A stretch of 15,285 nucleotides of DNA. It comes from Hyphomicrobiales bacterium. Its GTDB lineage: Bacteria > Pseudomonadota > Alphaproteobacteria > Rhizobiales > Aestuariivirgaceae. The stretch's first letter is position 1. Every line of letters begins with the position of its first letter. Made by a program: the position numbers and the translations under genes. Below, piece after piece: positions 7,633 through 15,196 of the stretch. Location of the stretch: contig JANYGE010000169.1 of assembly GCA_025362535.1 (NCBI GenBank), forward strand, positions 1-15,285, written 5' to 3'. Below the pieces are notes generated by a model. That model was not told the origin of the DNA, did no database searches, and saw nothing but the letters and a program-made list of their open reading frames with translations.

Positions 7633-8262
7633 ATGACTTACGCGCAAAACCTTTGGATTTATTTCGTTCTCTTGTTCGGCATCATCATTGTGCCGGGCAT
7701 GGATATGTTTTTTGTAATTGCCAATTCTTTGACTGGAGGCAGAGCAAGAGGCATAACCGCAACGACTGGCGTCATGTTGGGCGGGGTGTTTCACACGCTG
7801 TTTGGTGCATTCTTTGTTGGTGTCATCACCAGACTTGCACCTTCGCTCATCACTCTCATTCTTTTTGCAGGTGCCGCTTACATGGCTTGGATCGGTTTTA
7901 CGCTCATTAAGAGTTCAATCACGGTTGATGATTTTGGCAAGGCGAACACCAAATCCATGTGGGCCGCCTTTCGCCAAGGCTTCTTCACCTGCATTTTGAA
8001 TCCCAAGGCCTATGTGTTCGTGTTGGCAGTCTATCCTGTGTTCATTCAGCCGCGCTTTGGGCCTGTATGGTCACAAGCTTTGGCGATGGGAATTCTAACA
8101 GCACTTTGCCAATTGGGTATTTATGGTGGATTAGCCTTGGCCGCTGCTAAAAGCCGTGAGCTTCTAATTTCCAATCCAGTGGTCACCATCTGGATTGGAA
8201 GAGGGGCTGGTGTGCTGTTTATTTTTGTGGCCGCACTCACCGTGTGGCATGCACTGAATTAG
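7633..8262 (+). CDS. LysE/RhtB-family amino acid (metabolite) exporter
   Basis: This 209-residue integral membrane protein has about six hydrophobic segments and the LysE-family N-terminal signature: a hydrophobic helix, then VPGMDMFFVIANSLTGGRARGITATTGVMLGG. A middle segment FRQGFFTCILNPKAYVFVLAVYPVF also fits, with the typical helix-breaking NPK. Members export amino acids or related small molecules by proton exchange; the substrate cannot be read from sequence. ATG 7633 matches the family start best; GTG 7618 and TTG 7603 are in frame upstream, and none has a clear ribosome-binding site. Its TAG stop overlaps the stop of the opposing SIMPL-domain gene. Co-transcription with the upstream yjbR-like gene is plausible given the 42-bp gap. 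Confidence 0.88.
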   Translation: MTYAQNLWIYFVLLFGIIIVPGMDMFFVIANSLTGGRARGITATTGVMLGGVFHTLFGAFFVGVITRLAPSLITLILFAGAAYMAWIGFTLIKSSITVDDFGKANTKSMWAAFRQGFFTCILNPKAYVFVLAVYPVFIQPRFGPVWSQALAMGILTALCQLGIYGGLALAAAKSRELLISNPVVTIWIGRGAGVLFIFVAALTVWHALN

Positions 8263-8987
8263 TCCTTCAAGAAATAGGTAATCGTCGTCACCACACGCAC
8301 TTTTTTCATGATCTGTTTTTCCGGACGATCATTGGGGATTTCCACCGCCGGATTGATTTCGATAATGCCTTGATTGGCATTTTGAATGTCGCCAACTTTT
8401 GCGCCTGACTCAACCGCAAACTTATCCGCCGCTTCCTTGGCCCGTTTGGTGGCTTCCGTCAGCATTTCGCCCTTCAAGGCGTTCACACCCGTGAAAATGA
8501 AGGATGGTCCGGCATTATAGGCATCAGCCGAAAACACCACGCCGGATTTCAAAAGATCACCAATCATGCGCGCCGCACTGGCCAGCTTGTCAACCTCAGC
8601 GGATTTCACCAGCAAATCTTCAGTGAGCACAAAGCGGCTGCCGGCAGGTGGTTCTTGGCCATTATAATTGGCAATGCGATCTTCAACTTGAATATTTTGC
8701 ACCTGCATATCGCCATCCGTAAATCCGTTTTGGCTGAGAAAGGCTTTCACCGATTTTTCTGATTCTTCCAGCTTGGAACGCGCTTCCTCAAGGGTGGAGC
8801 CGCTGGTTACAAAGCGCACAGGCCAAAAGCCAAGATCCGCCTTGGCTTCGCGTTCGGCCAAGCCTTTGACCGTGACGGTGCGAAAACCGAGACGGCTTTT
8901 GACCAGTGATTCACCAGCTAAATAGCCACCACTGGCAACACCAAGGCCAACCAGCGCTCCGGCGAGAATACGAGAAAGAGATGTCAT
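8259..8987 (-). CDS. SIMPL domain-containing (DUF541) envelope protein
   Basis: The 242-residue product has an N-terminal signal anchor (LSRILAGALVGLGVASGGYLAG, residues 4-25). A SIMPL/DUF541 domain follows, starting at RTVTVKGLAEREAKAD near 36 and including LSQNGFTDGDMQVQNIQVEDR and ATKRAKEAADKFAVESGAKVG. The family is periplasmic or membrane-tethered and includes BP26/OMP28 of Brucella; its biochemical role is poorly defined. ATG 8987 is chosen over the upstream in-frame start at 9074 because AGGACGGA lies about 7 nt before it and the signal anchor follows at once. It converges with the LysE gene, whose stop overlaps this stop by three bases. Confidence 0.88.
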   Translation of the reverse strand: MTSLSRILAGALVGLGVASGGYLAGESLVKSRLGFRTVTVKGLAEREAKADLGFWPVRFVTSGSTLEEARSKLEESEKSVKAFLSQNGFTDGDMQVQNIQVEDRIANYNGQEPPAGSRFVLTEDLLVKSAEVDKLASAARMIGDLLKSGVVFSADAYNAGPSFIFTGVNALKGEMLTEATKRAKEAADKFAVESGAKVGDIQNANQGIIEINPAVEIPNDRPEKQIMKKVRVVTTITYFLKD

Positions 8988-9181
8988 TGAAGTTCCGTCC
9001 TGAGAAAAGAGCTGCCCCGCTCTGAACTGGAATTTCGCGCCAGATTGTGGTGCCTTCATGACGATCAAACTCAATCTAAAGCTAACCCCCTGAATTTACC
9101 CGTTAACCATAGTTAATACTTTACTAACGACCTGTTCCATTGCAGGATTGAGGCAGAGGTATTTTGTGTGGGAGTTACGAG

Positions 9182-9529
9182 ATGAAGAAGCATATTTGGG
9201 TTCTTGCTGCCTTTGGCTTTTGTACAGCCGTAAATTTCGCTTCAGCGGAAGATATCTATAGCTGCCGCAGCTTTGCTGAAGCCGCAGCTGATGAATGGGC
9301 TGATGGACGCATAAGCCCAGTGGGGGCAACAGATTCGGCTGGATCAAATCAGTTATTGGTGATTTCTTATGGCAAGAAATATATCGTGCCACGTAAAATT
9401 CCCAATGATGGTTCGGTGATAACCCAAGGCCTCGGTCGATTGGCAGCGCAACGTAACCAAGTTTATGAAGAAGAATTGGTCCGTTGCCAACGCCCGCGCG
9501 AGTTCAAAATAAAAGTCTACATAAAGTAA
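9182..9529 (+). CDS. Small secreted protein of unknown function
   Basis: I do not recognise this 115-residue protein. It has a clear Sec signal peptide (MKKHIWVLAAFGFCTAVNFASA, residues 1-22) with likely cleavage before EDIYSC. That leaves about 93 mature residues with two cysteines, Cys28 and Cys102, placed near the two ends and suited to one disulfide bond. There is no lipobox, membrane segment or known motif. The C-terminus is basic (RCQRPREFKIKVYIK). ATG 9182 is preferred over the in-frame TTG at 9164 because GGGAG lies 7 nt before it and the signal peptide starts there. Codon use resembles its neighbours. It precedes the aminotransferase gene by 96 bp with a hairpin between, so it is probably a separate unit. 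Confidence 0.75.
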   Translation: MKKHIWVLAAFGFCTAVNFASAEDIYSCRSFAEAAADEWADGRISPVGATDSAGSNQLLVISYGKKYIVPRKIPNDGSVITQGLGRLAAQRNQVYEEELVRCQRPREFKIKVYIK

Positions 9530-9542
9530 TTTCGGCTGGCTG

Positions 9543-9572
9543 TGTGAAATGGCTGATACTGGTCATTTCACA
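9543..9572 (+). promoter_or_regulatory. 9-bp inverted repeat before the aminotransferase gene
   Basis: TGTGAAATG at 9543-9551 and CATTTCACA at 9564-9572 form a perfect inverted repeat with a 12-nt loop, 14 bp after the small secreted protein stop and 53 bp before the aminotransferase start. There is no T-run, so a simple intrinsic terminator is unlikely. It could be an operator for a dimeric regulator or an mRNA hairpin; which one is not decidable here. Confidence 0.4.
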
Positions 9573-9625
9573 AAGCGCTGGTCATCTGCTATCTTCAAGT
9601 CTCACATGCTTGGAGATGCAGTACC

Positions 9626-10981
9626 ATGAACAAACCAAATCTTCCCACCACATGGGAACCATCACCCAATAATCTTGAACCCTTCTGGATGGGTTTCACG
9701 CCGAACCGCGCGTTTAAGCAGCGTCCGCGCATGATCGCCCGCGCTAAGGATATGCATTACTATGATATGGGTGGCCGTCCGATTTTAGATGGCAGTGCTG
9801 GCCTCTGGTGCACCAATGCTGGCCATTGCCGCGAGCCCATTGTATCCGCCATTCAAAAATCCGCAGCTGAACTCGATTTCGCGCCGACCTTCCAATATGG
9901 CCATCCGAAAGTGTTTGAACTCGCATCGCGCCTTGCCACCATGGCACCTGGCGATTTGAACTATGCGTTCTTCTGTAACTCAGGTTCGGAAGCGGCAGAT
10001 ACTGCACTTAAAATCGCACTGGCCTATCAGCGCTCCATTGGTCAGGCCAGCCGTACACGACTAATTGGCCGTGAACGTGGCTATCATGGCGTGAACTTTG
10101 GCGGCATTTCCGTAGGCGGCATGGTGGCCAACCGCAAAATGTTTGGCACCATGCTGGCTGGCGTTGATCACTTGCCCCATACCTATAATCGCAAAGAACA
10201 AGCCTTCACCAGAGGCGAGCCGGCCTGGGGTGGCCATTTGGCCGAAGAGTTGGAACGCCTTGTTATTCTGCACGATGCTTCAACCATTGCTGCTGTGATT
10301 GTCGAGCCGATGGCAGGCTCCACCGGTGTGTTGCCACCGCCCAAGGGCTATCTCAAAAAGCTTCGTGAAATTTGCACCAAACACGGCATTCTGTTGATAT
10401 TTGATGAAGTGATCACTGGCTTTGGCCGCTTGGGCTCAGCCTTTGCCGCAGAACGCTTTGGGGTGATCCCTGATATGATCACCTTTGCCAAGGGTGTTAC
10501 ATCGGGCACAGTGCCGATGGGCGGTGTGATGGTGCGCCAAGGCATTTATGATGCTTTTGCCAATGCGCAAGATCACATGATCGAGCTGTTCCATGGCTAT
10601 ACTTATACAGGCCATCCCATTGCAGCGGCAGCTGGCCTCGCAACTGTCGACCTTTACCGTGATGAAAAACTGTTTGAACGTGCGGCATCGCTCGAAACCA
10701 AATGGGCTGATGCAGCCTTCACATTGCAAGGCAATCCCTTGGTTGAGGACATCCGAACAATTGGTTTAGTCGCAGGCATTGATATGAGGCCGATCGAAGG
10801 CAAACCGGGTCTGCGCGCCTATAAAGCCATGGAAAATGCCTTCCATGATCATGGCTTCTTGTTGCGGATTTCTGGCGATACAATTGCTCTTTCTCCGCCC
10901 TTGATTGTTAGCGAAGACCAGATCAATGAAATTTTCACGGATAAGATGCCGAAAGTTCTAGCCTCGGTCGCCAGTCTCTAA
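9626..10981 (+). CDS. Class III aminotransferase, beta-alanine (omega-amino acid):pyruvate type
   Basis: The 451-residue PLP enzyme closely follows the omega-amino acid:pyruvate transaminase pattern (EC 2.6.1.18 type): FWMGFTPNRAF near the N-terminus, GLWCTNAGH, FQYGHP, NSGSEAADTALK at 118-129, RGYHGVN at 151-157, HLPHTYN, and AAVIVEPMAGSTGVLPPPKGYL. FDEVITGFGR holds Asp260, which contacts the PLP pyridine nitrogen, and TFAKGVTSG holds the Schiff-base Lys289. FHGYTYTGHP and DIRTIGLVAGI follow. Such enzymes move the amino group of beta-alanine, other omega-amino acids or some amines to pyruvate, giving alanine; the cytoplasmic substrate is not fixed by sequence. The ATG has GGAG 10 nt upstream. 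No dehydrogenase for the semialdehyde product is adjacent. Confidence 0.93.
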   Translation: MNKPNLPTTWEPSPNNLEPFWMGFTPNRAFKQRPRMIARAKDMHYYDMGGRPILDGSAGLWCTNAGHCREPIVSAIQKSAAELDFAPTFQYGHPKVFELASRLATMAPGDLNYAFFCNSGSEAADTALKIALAYQRSIGQASRTRLIGRERGYHGVNFGGISVGGMVANRKMFGTMLAGVDHLPHTYNRKEQAFTRGEPAWGGHLAEELERLVILHDASTIAAVIVEPMAGSTGVLPPPKGYLKKLREICTKHGILLIFDEVITGFGRLGSAFAAERFGVIPDMITFAKGVTSGTVPMGGVMVRQGIYDAFANAQDHMIELFHGYTYTGHPIAAAAGLATVDLYRDEKLFERAASLETKWADAAFTLQGNPLVEDIRTIGLVAGIDMRPIEGKPGLRAYKAMENAFHDHGFLLRISGDTIALSPPLIVSEDQINEIFTDKMPKVLASVASL

Positions 10982-10986
10982 TAGGG

Positions 10987-11075
10987 TTTACACAATCCGG
11001 TTCCCGCGCTAGGGAATCCATGTGCGGGAAGTGGTGAGCCAATCACACCCACACATGTAAGTTGGGTTGTGTAAA
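10987..11075 (+). promoter_or_regulatory. Foldable leader in front of the EAL-domain gene
   Basis: Bases 10987-10998 pair with 11064-11075 over 12 positions (one of them G-U), enclosing an inner 7-bp stem 11001-11007/11024-11030 (TTCCCGC with GCGGGAA). TTCCC can alternatively pair with GGGAA at 11012-11016, so two inner folds exclude each other. It could be a multi-branched 5' leader or the 3' end of the aminotransferase mRNA. It shows no T-run and matches no riboswitch I know. Confidence 0.35.
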
Positions 11076-11096
11076 GAGTGGAGTGAAGCGGGAGCG

Positions 11097-12329
11097 ATGA
11101 AGGGGCGTGACATTGCGTTGATTGGCGGACTGTGCTTCTGTTTGGCACTGGCAATCGGCAGCGGCTTTTATATCATCGGTGGTGGCACGGTTTCTGTGCT
11201 CGCTATGGTGTTGGCTATTTTTTCATTGGCTATGGGGCAGGTTTTTCTGCTCGGCGTATCGACCATGCAAAATAGTGATTTCCACAATCGATTCAGAATC
11301 CTGCAAAATGAGCAGCAATCGCGCCAGCAACTCGAAATTGAAAATCGCCGCCAGACCGAATATATCTTAACCCAGCTTACCGAATTGAGAAATGATGCCA
11401 ACCGTAATGCGAAATTGGTGTCTGCAGGTTTTGCCGATTTGAAAAATTCTTACACAGATTTGGCTGATGATTTGCAGTCATCCGCTTTAGCCCAACGCAC
11501 AGCAGTCTCTATACTTCCTCCGCCACCAGTGGCTCCGCCGCAGCTGGAAACTCCACAAAATCACCCAATCGAAAAGCCAATAGTGCAGCAGGCACCATTT
11601 GGTGATGATCTCACAGTTGCACTTGAACCCATTGTTGATGTGCTATCTGGCGGCACTGCCCATTACCGGATTCATCTTGGATTGGCTTCAAAATCGGGCG
11701 AAACTTTTAACCATGAAAATCTATTGCACCACGCTGATCGTATTGGTGTTCGAATCCAACTCGATATTTTTGTAGCCCGAGAAGCCGCCTTATTGCTGCG
11801 CCGTCTGCGTGAGCGTGACGCAACCTTGATGATGTTCATGCCAATTGGTGCTGCCACATTGGCCAGCCCCAAGGCAATTGCGCAAATCTTGTCGGATAGG
11901 CAAACTGACTATGACGTTGCCTCTGGCCTCGCGTTGGAATTGCCACATACCATGCTTGCAGGCCTAACCGATCTGGCCCTCGAAGGCCTCGCCAGTTTAG
12001 CCCGCAATGGGGTTCCTCTCGCCTTAACCAATGTTTCAATTTCGGGGCTTGATCTGAATGCGCTCGCCACTTTGAACGTGCGTTTTGTAAGCTTGGCAAT
12101 GGGTTCCTTGGGCGAACCTGGCAGACCAAACCCAGCGCTATTGAGTTTTTCTCAAGTGGCTAGAGCTTCGCGTGTGCAGTTGATTGTTTCTGACGTGTCA
12201 AATCCACAAGTGATTGCAAGCTTGCCACAAATCAGCAGGCTGGCATCTGGGTCGTGTTTTGCTGCCCCACGCCGCGTCAAGCGCGAAGTTGCAAACCAAG
12301 TGAAAAGCGTTTTCACATTTGCTGCGTAA
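11097..12329 (+). CDS. Membrane-anchored degenerate EAL-domain protein, TipF-like architecture
   Basis: The 410-residue protein has two membrane helices (about 7-28 and 32-54), a coiled-coil-like segment (about 60-128, rich in Q, E, R and N), a proline-rich linker (about 140-167) and a C-terminal EAL-like domain (about 170-395). The domain keeps the fold markers EPIVDVLSG at 177-185 and a final SGSCFAAPRR at 384-393, but its active site is lost: the EALLR position reads HYRIHLG, the DDFG position reads TNVS (311-314), and the KID-like strand reads VSLAMG. It is therefore unlikely to hydrolyse c-di-GMP. The layout of two helices, coiled coil and inactive EAL domain matches Caulobacter TipF, a c-di-GMP-responsive flagellar factor, but homology is inferred from architecture. 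ATG 11097 begins the first helix; TTG 11067 lies upstream in frame, and the ribosome-binding site is poorly spaced. The next gene follows after 6 bp. Confidence 0.82.
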   Translation: MKGRDIALIGGLCFCLALAIGSGFYIIGGGTVSVLAMVLAIFSLAMGQVFLLGVSTMQNSDFHNRFRILQNEQQSRQQLEIENRRQTEYILTQLTELRNDANRNAKLVSAGFADLKNSYTDLADDLQSSALAQRTAVSILPPPPVAPPQLETPQNHPIEKPIVQQAPFGDDLTVALEPIVDVLSGGTAHYRIHLGLASKSGETFNHENLLHHADRIGVRIQLDIFVAREAALLLRRLRERDATLMMFMPIGAATLASPKAIAQILSDRQTDYDVASGLALELPHTMLAGLTDLALEGLASLARNGVPLALTNVSISGLDLNALATLNVRFVSLAMGSLGEPGRPNPALLSFSQVARASRVQLIVSDVSNPQVIASLPQISRLASGSCFAAPRRVKREVANQVKSVFTFAA

Positions 12330-12335
12330 CGGGTC

Positions 12336-13151
12336 ATGAAACTTTTATCTGCTCAATACCCTATCTGGTTTTGCGATATTTGGGGCGTGGTGCATGACGG
12401 CTACAAGCCATTTATTAATACTTGCACCACACTTGCAAAGCATCGCGAAGCTGGTGGCATAACAATACTTGTCACCAATTCGCCACGGACCTCCAAGGGT
12501 GTTGAACAACAATTAGATGGCATCGGCGTGGCCCGTGATTGTTATGATGGCGTTGTTACATCCGGTGATGTGACGCGCACTTTGATGCTGCAGCGGGGCG
12601 GCGGAAAATTATATCATGTAGGCCCGGCCCGCGATGATTCCATCTTTGATGGTCTTGCTGTGAAACGCGTAGAACTTAATGAAGCGACTTCTGTTCTCTG
12701 CACGGGCCTTTATGATGAATTAAATGAAACGCCCGCTGACTATTTGCCTCTCTTGCATCAGATAAAACAGTTGGGCCTCACCATGATCAGCGCCAACCCT
12801 GATAAGATAGTGAGAAAGGGCACACAGCTCATTTACTGCGCCGGAGCTTTGGCCGAAGAATTTCAAAAAATTGGTGGCACAGTTTTGATGGCCGGAAAAC
12901 CTTTCACACCTATTTATGATCTTGCAGTGAGCACCGCTGAGAAGCTACGCGGCAAATCTATTACAAAATCTCAAATCCTAGCCATTGGTGATGGCCCTGA
13001 AACCGACATTAAAGGTGCTGCTGATTATGGCTTGCCTTGTGTGCTCATCACCGGCGGCATCAACTCGGGCGAAAACGTGCTCGCCGAAGTGCAGCGCAGT
13101 GTGCCTTCCGCACAAATTCTAAAATCACTGCCAGAGCTGGACTGGACTTGA
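12336..13151 (+). CDS. HAD-IIA hydrolase, TIGR01459-like
   Basis: The 271-residue protein is a HAD-superfamily hydrolase of the NagD-like IIA group. Motif I is FCDIWGVVHDG with predicted nucleophile Asp14. Motif II is LVTNSPR (Thr47, Asn48, Ser49). A C2-type cap follows, motif III is AGKPFTPIY with Lys188, and motif IV is IGDGPETDIKGA with Asp219 and Asp224. The second aspartate of the usual DxD motif, normally the general acid/base, is Trp16. I recall this DxWGV form as typical of TIGR01459 proteins, so it is probably a family trait and not a local mutation. The physiological substrate is unknown. It lies 6 bp after the EAL gene and 21 bp before ribF, so the three probably share a transcript; the ribF link suggests a phosphate ester related to flavin metabolism, but that is inference. 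Confidence 0.88.
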   Translation: MKLLSAQYPIWFCDIWGVVHDGYKPFINTCTTLAKHREAGGITILVTNSPRTSKGVEQQLDGIGVARDCYDGVVTSGDVTRTLMLQRGGGKLYHVGPARDDSIFDGLAVKRVELNEATSVLCTGLYDELNETPADYLPLLHQIKQLGLTMISANPDKIVRKGTQLIYCAGALAEEFQKIGGTVLMAGKPFTPIYDLAVSTAEKLRGKSITKSQILAIGDGPETDIKGAADYGLPCVLITGGINSGENVLAEVQRSVPSAQILKSLPELDWT

Positions 13152-13172
13152 AGTTTTGGCTATGGCCCAGCC

Positions 13173-14162
13173 ATGATTGCAATTGCTTCAAATGAGATTT
13201 TGCCAGATCACCTCCGCGGCTGCGTTGTGGCCATTGGTAATTTTGACGGCCTGCACCGCGGCCATCAGCACTTGCTTGCAATTGCTAAGGATGTTGCGGA
13301 TGCACAAAAAAAGCCGTGGGGCATCCTGACATTTGAGCCCCATCCCAGAAGCTATTTCCGCCCCCAAGAGCCAGTTTTCCGCCTAACACCTGCTGCACTC
13401 AAACGCCGTCTCGCTAAAGCTCTTGGTGCGGCCTTTGTTATGTCAATCGCCTTCGATGAAGCCTTAGCAAATTCAACGCCGGAAGATTTTATAAAAACCC
13501 ACTTGATCCAAGGCTTGGGCCTTTCTCACATTGTAACCGGCTATGATTTCCATTTCGGTAAGGGCCGCAAAGGCGGGTCTGATACATTGCGAGAACAGGG
13601 CATCCAGCAAAATTTTGGCGTTACTGTGGTTGATCAGGTGACGGATGATGGAGATAGCAACGCACCCTATTCTTCGAGTTCAATCCGCTCTTCTCTGCGC
13701 CGTGGTCATATGCGCCAAGCGGCCCACGAACTGGGCTATGATTGGATGGTGATGGGCGAAGTGGTGCATGGTGATAAGCGTGGCCGCACCATTGGCTTTC
13801 CAACAGCCAATATTATTTTAGAACCGGGGGCAGAACCTTATCGCGGAATTTATGCCGTAACCGTGCGCGATGCTGCTGGTTCTGAAAAGTGGCAGGGCGC
13901 TGCCTATTTCGGCGACCGCCCCACCTTCAATACCAATCGCACATTCTTGGAAGTATTCTTGCTCGACCAAGATATCGATCTCTATGGCCGCACCTTGATT
14001 GTGAGATTTGTTGATCTGGTGCGCGGCGATAAAACTTTTAAATCAGTTGAGGAGTTGGTTGCGCAGATGCAACTTGATTGCACAAAGGTGCGGAAGATAT
14101 TGCGGGCGCAAACCGTGAGCTATTTGCCCTTAGCCAAAGCGCAAGCTGCAGGCACAATCTAA
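13173..14162 (+). CDS. ribF: Bifunctional riboflavin kinase / FAD synthetase
   Basis: RibF phosphorylates riboflavin to FMN and adenylylates FMN to FAD in the cytoplasm. The 329-residue protein has both modules. The N-terminal nucleotidyltransferase has IGNFDGLHRGH at 21-31, TFEPHPRSYF, TPEDFI, VTGYDFHFGKGRKG near 121-134 and SSSSIRSSL. The C-terminal kinase module begins near 185 with GEVVHGDKRGRTIGFPTAN (195-213), followed by YRGIYAV, YFGDRPTFN and LEVFLLD with predicted catalytic Glu260, then LYGRTLIVRFVDLVRGDKTF. Length and motif order are normal. The ATG at 13173 is in a hairpin and lacks a strong ribosome-binding site, hinting at coupling to the HAD gene 21 bp upstream. No FMN riboswitch precedes it. 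It converges with the DUF4170 gene with a 6-bp gap. Confidence 0.95.
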   Translation: MIAIASNEILPDHLRGCVVAIGNFDGLHRGHQHLLAIAKDVADAQKKPWGILTFEPHPRSYFRPQEPVFRLTPAALKRRLAKALGAAFVMSIAFDEALANSTPEDFIKTHLIQGLGLSHIVTGYDFHFGKGRKGGSDTLREQGIQQNFGVTVVDQVTDDGDSNAPYSSSSIRSSLRRGHMRQAAHELGYDWMVMGEVVHGDKRGRTIGFPTANIILEPGAEPYRGIYAVTVRDAAGSEKWQGAAYFGDRPTFNTNRTFLEVFLLDQDIDLYGRTLIVRFVDLVRGDKTFKSVEELVAQMQLDCTKVRKILRAQTVSYLPLAKAQAAGTI

Positions 14163-14168
14163 CTGACC

Positions 14169-14405
14169 TCAATCATCCTTCGCGGGGTCAAGCAACCTGT
14201 GCAAATGCACAATGAAATAGCGCATCTGCGCATTGTCGATGGTCTCACGTGCTTTACCGAGCCATGCTTGGTGGGCACTGGCATAGTTTGGATAGAACCC
14301 TACCACATCAAGTGACGCCAAGTCTTTAAATTTCACTTCCGAAACATCATCAAGCTCACCACCAAAAACCAAGTGAATGAGTTGGTCATCTTTTTTCGCC
14401 GTCAT
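14169..14405 (-). CDS. DUF4170 domain-containing small protein
   Basis: This 78-residue soluble protein matches the DUF4170 pattern: QLIHLVFGGELDDV near the N-terminus, FKDLASLDVVGFYPNYASA in the middle, and AQMRYFIVHLHRLLDP at the C-terminus. The family is common in Alphaproteobacteria and of unknown function; the length is normal. ATG 14405 is chosen over the in-frame ATG at 14474 because GGAG lies 6 nt before it and family proteins start at this point. It overlaps the upstream phosphatase gene by four bases (ATGA), so translation is coupled and the two are one operon. Confidence 0.88.
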   Translation of the reverse strand: MTAKKDDQLIHLVFGGELDDVSEVKFKDLASLDVVGFYPNYASAHQAWLGKARETIDNAQMRYFIVHLHRLLDPAKDD

Positions 14406-15196
14406 AGTGTCTCCAAATATGTCATCAGTGTTGCATGTCGCAGTGGCCCCGCAGCCACCATTCCATTTTGCCAAGGCTCAGGCTTATTATAAATCATTTG
14501 GTTGCCGTCTAAAGTGCTGAGTTTGGCACCCGCTTCCTGCACCAATAAATCACCAGCCGCCAAATCCCAATCATTTTTATTGCCGATTGATAAAGCAATA
14601 TCAGTGCGTCCCTGGGCCACAAAGGCCAGCCGCAAGAGCAGCGGGTGATGCGGAGAATTGACCGCAGGAACACCAGCCGCAGCCAAAACCTTTAAAGCCT
14701 TGCCTGTGCCCATCAACTCAACTTTATCGAGTGAGACCCCATCCCGAGGCTGCAAGCGTTGCTGGTTGCACCAAGCACCGCAACCAACTGCGGCAAAATA
14801 AAACTCATCCACCATAGGGCGATACAAAACTGAAAGCACCGGCCGTTCGCCATCAATCAAAGCAGCTCCAATGCACCAGCCATCCGTGCCATTCACAAAA
14901 CTCTGCGTACCGTCAATTGGGTCAACTATCCATAATTTCGAATATGTTAAACGCTGTGCATTATCCGGCGTTTCTTCCGAAAGCCACCCATAGGTGGGTC
15001 TTGCCCCGTGCAGGCGCTCGCGCAAAAATTTATCGATCGCAAGATCGGCTTCAGTCACGACTGAACCATCAGACTTTGCCCAATGCTTCACCTTCTGGCC
15101 TAAGAGCTTCAGGCCAAGCGCACCAGCTTCGCGCATAGTGCCACACAGCAATTCCGCATCGGCCTGAAGAAGATCAGGAACTTTAACGCCCAGCAA
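14402..15196 (-). CDS. cysQ: Inositol-monophosphatase-family phosphatase, 3'(2'),5'-bisphosphate nucleotidase (CysQ) type
   Basis: The 264-residue protein carries the Li-sensitive, Mg-dependent phosphatase motifs: SDGSVVTEADLAIDKFL near 42-58, WLSEETPD with metal-binding Glu74/75, WIVDPIDGTQSFVNG with Asp92 and Asp95, and NDWDLAAGDLLVQEAGA with Asp211. In this group CysQ removes the 3'-phosphate from PAP(S) formed in sulfate assimilation; a true inositol phosphatase is the alternative and motifs alone do not exclude it. The start is TTG at 15196-15194, supported by GGAGGG 8 nt upstream; the first internal ATG (residue 21) would cut into the first helix. It overlaps the upstream TldD/PmbA gene by 14 bases and the downstream DUF4170 gene by four. 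Confidence 0.85.
   Translation of the reverse strand: MLGVKVPDLLQADAELLCGTMREAGALGLKLLGQKVKHWAKSDGSVVTEADLAIDKFLRERLHGARPTYGWLSEETPDNAQRLTYSKLWIVDPIDGTQSFVNGTDGWCIGAALIDGERPVLSVLYRPMVDEFYFAAVGCGAWCNQQRLQPRDGVSLDKVELMGTGKALKVLAAAGVPAVNSPHHPLLLRLAFVAQGRTDIALSIGNKNDWDLAAGDLLVQEAGAKLSTLDGNQMIYNKPEPWQNGMVAAGPLRHATLMTYLETL

Noticed and set aside
9103..9116. CtrA-box-like TTAA...TTAA upstream of the small secreted protein gene
   Set aside because: The spacing is 6 bases (TTAA-N6-TTAA) instead of the N7 of the Caulobacter consensus, and the region is AT-rich, so chance is likely.
10982..11096. c-di-GMP riboswitch in front of the EAL gene
   Set aside because: The conserved aptamer cores of c-di-GMP-I and -II are not seen; only generic hairpins are present.
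13152..13172. FMN riboswitch before ribF
   Set aside because: The spacer is only 21 bp and cannot hold the aptamer.
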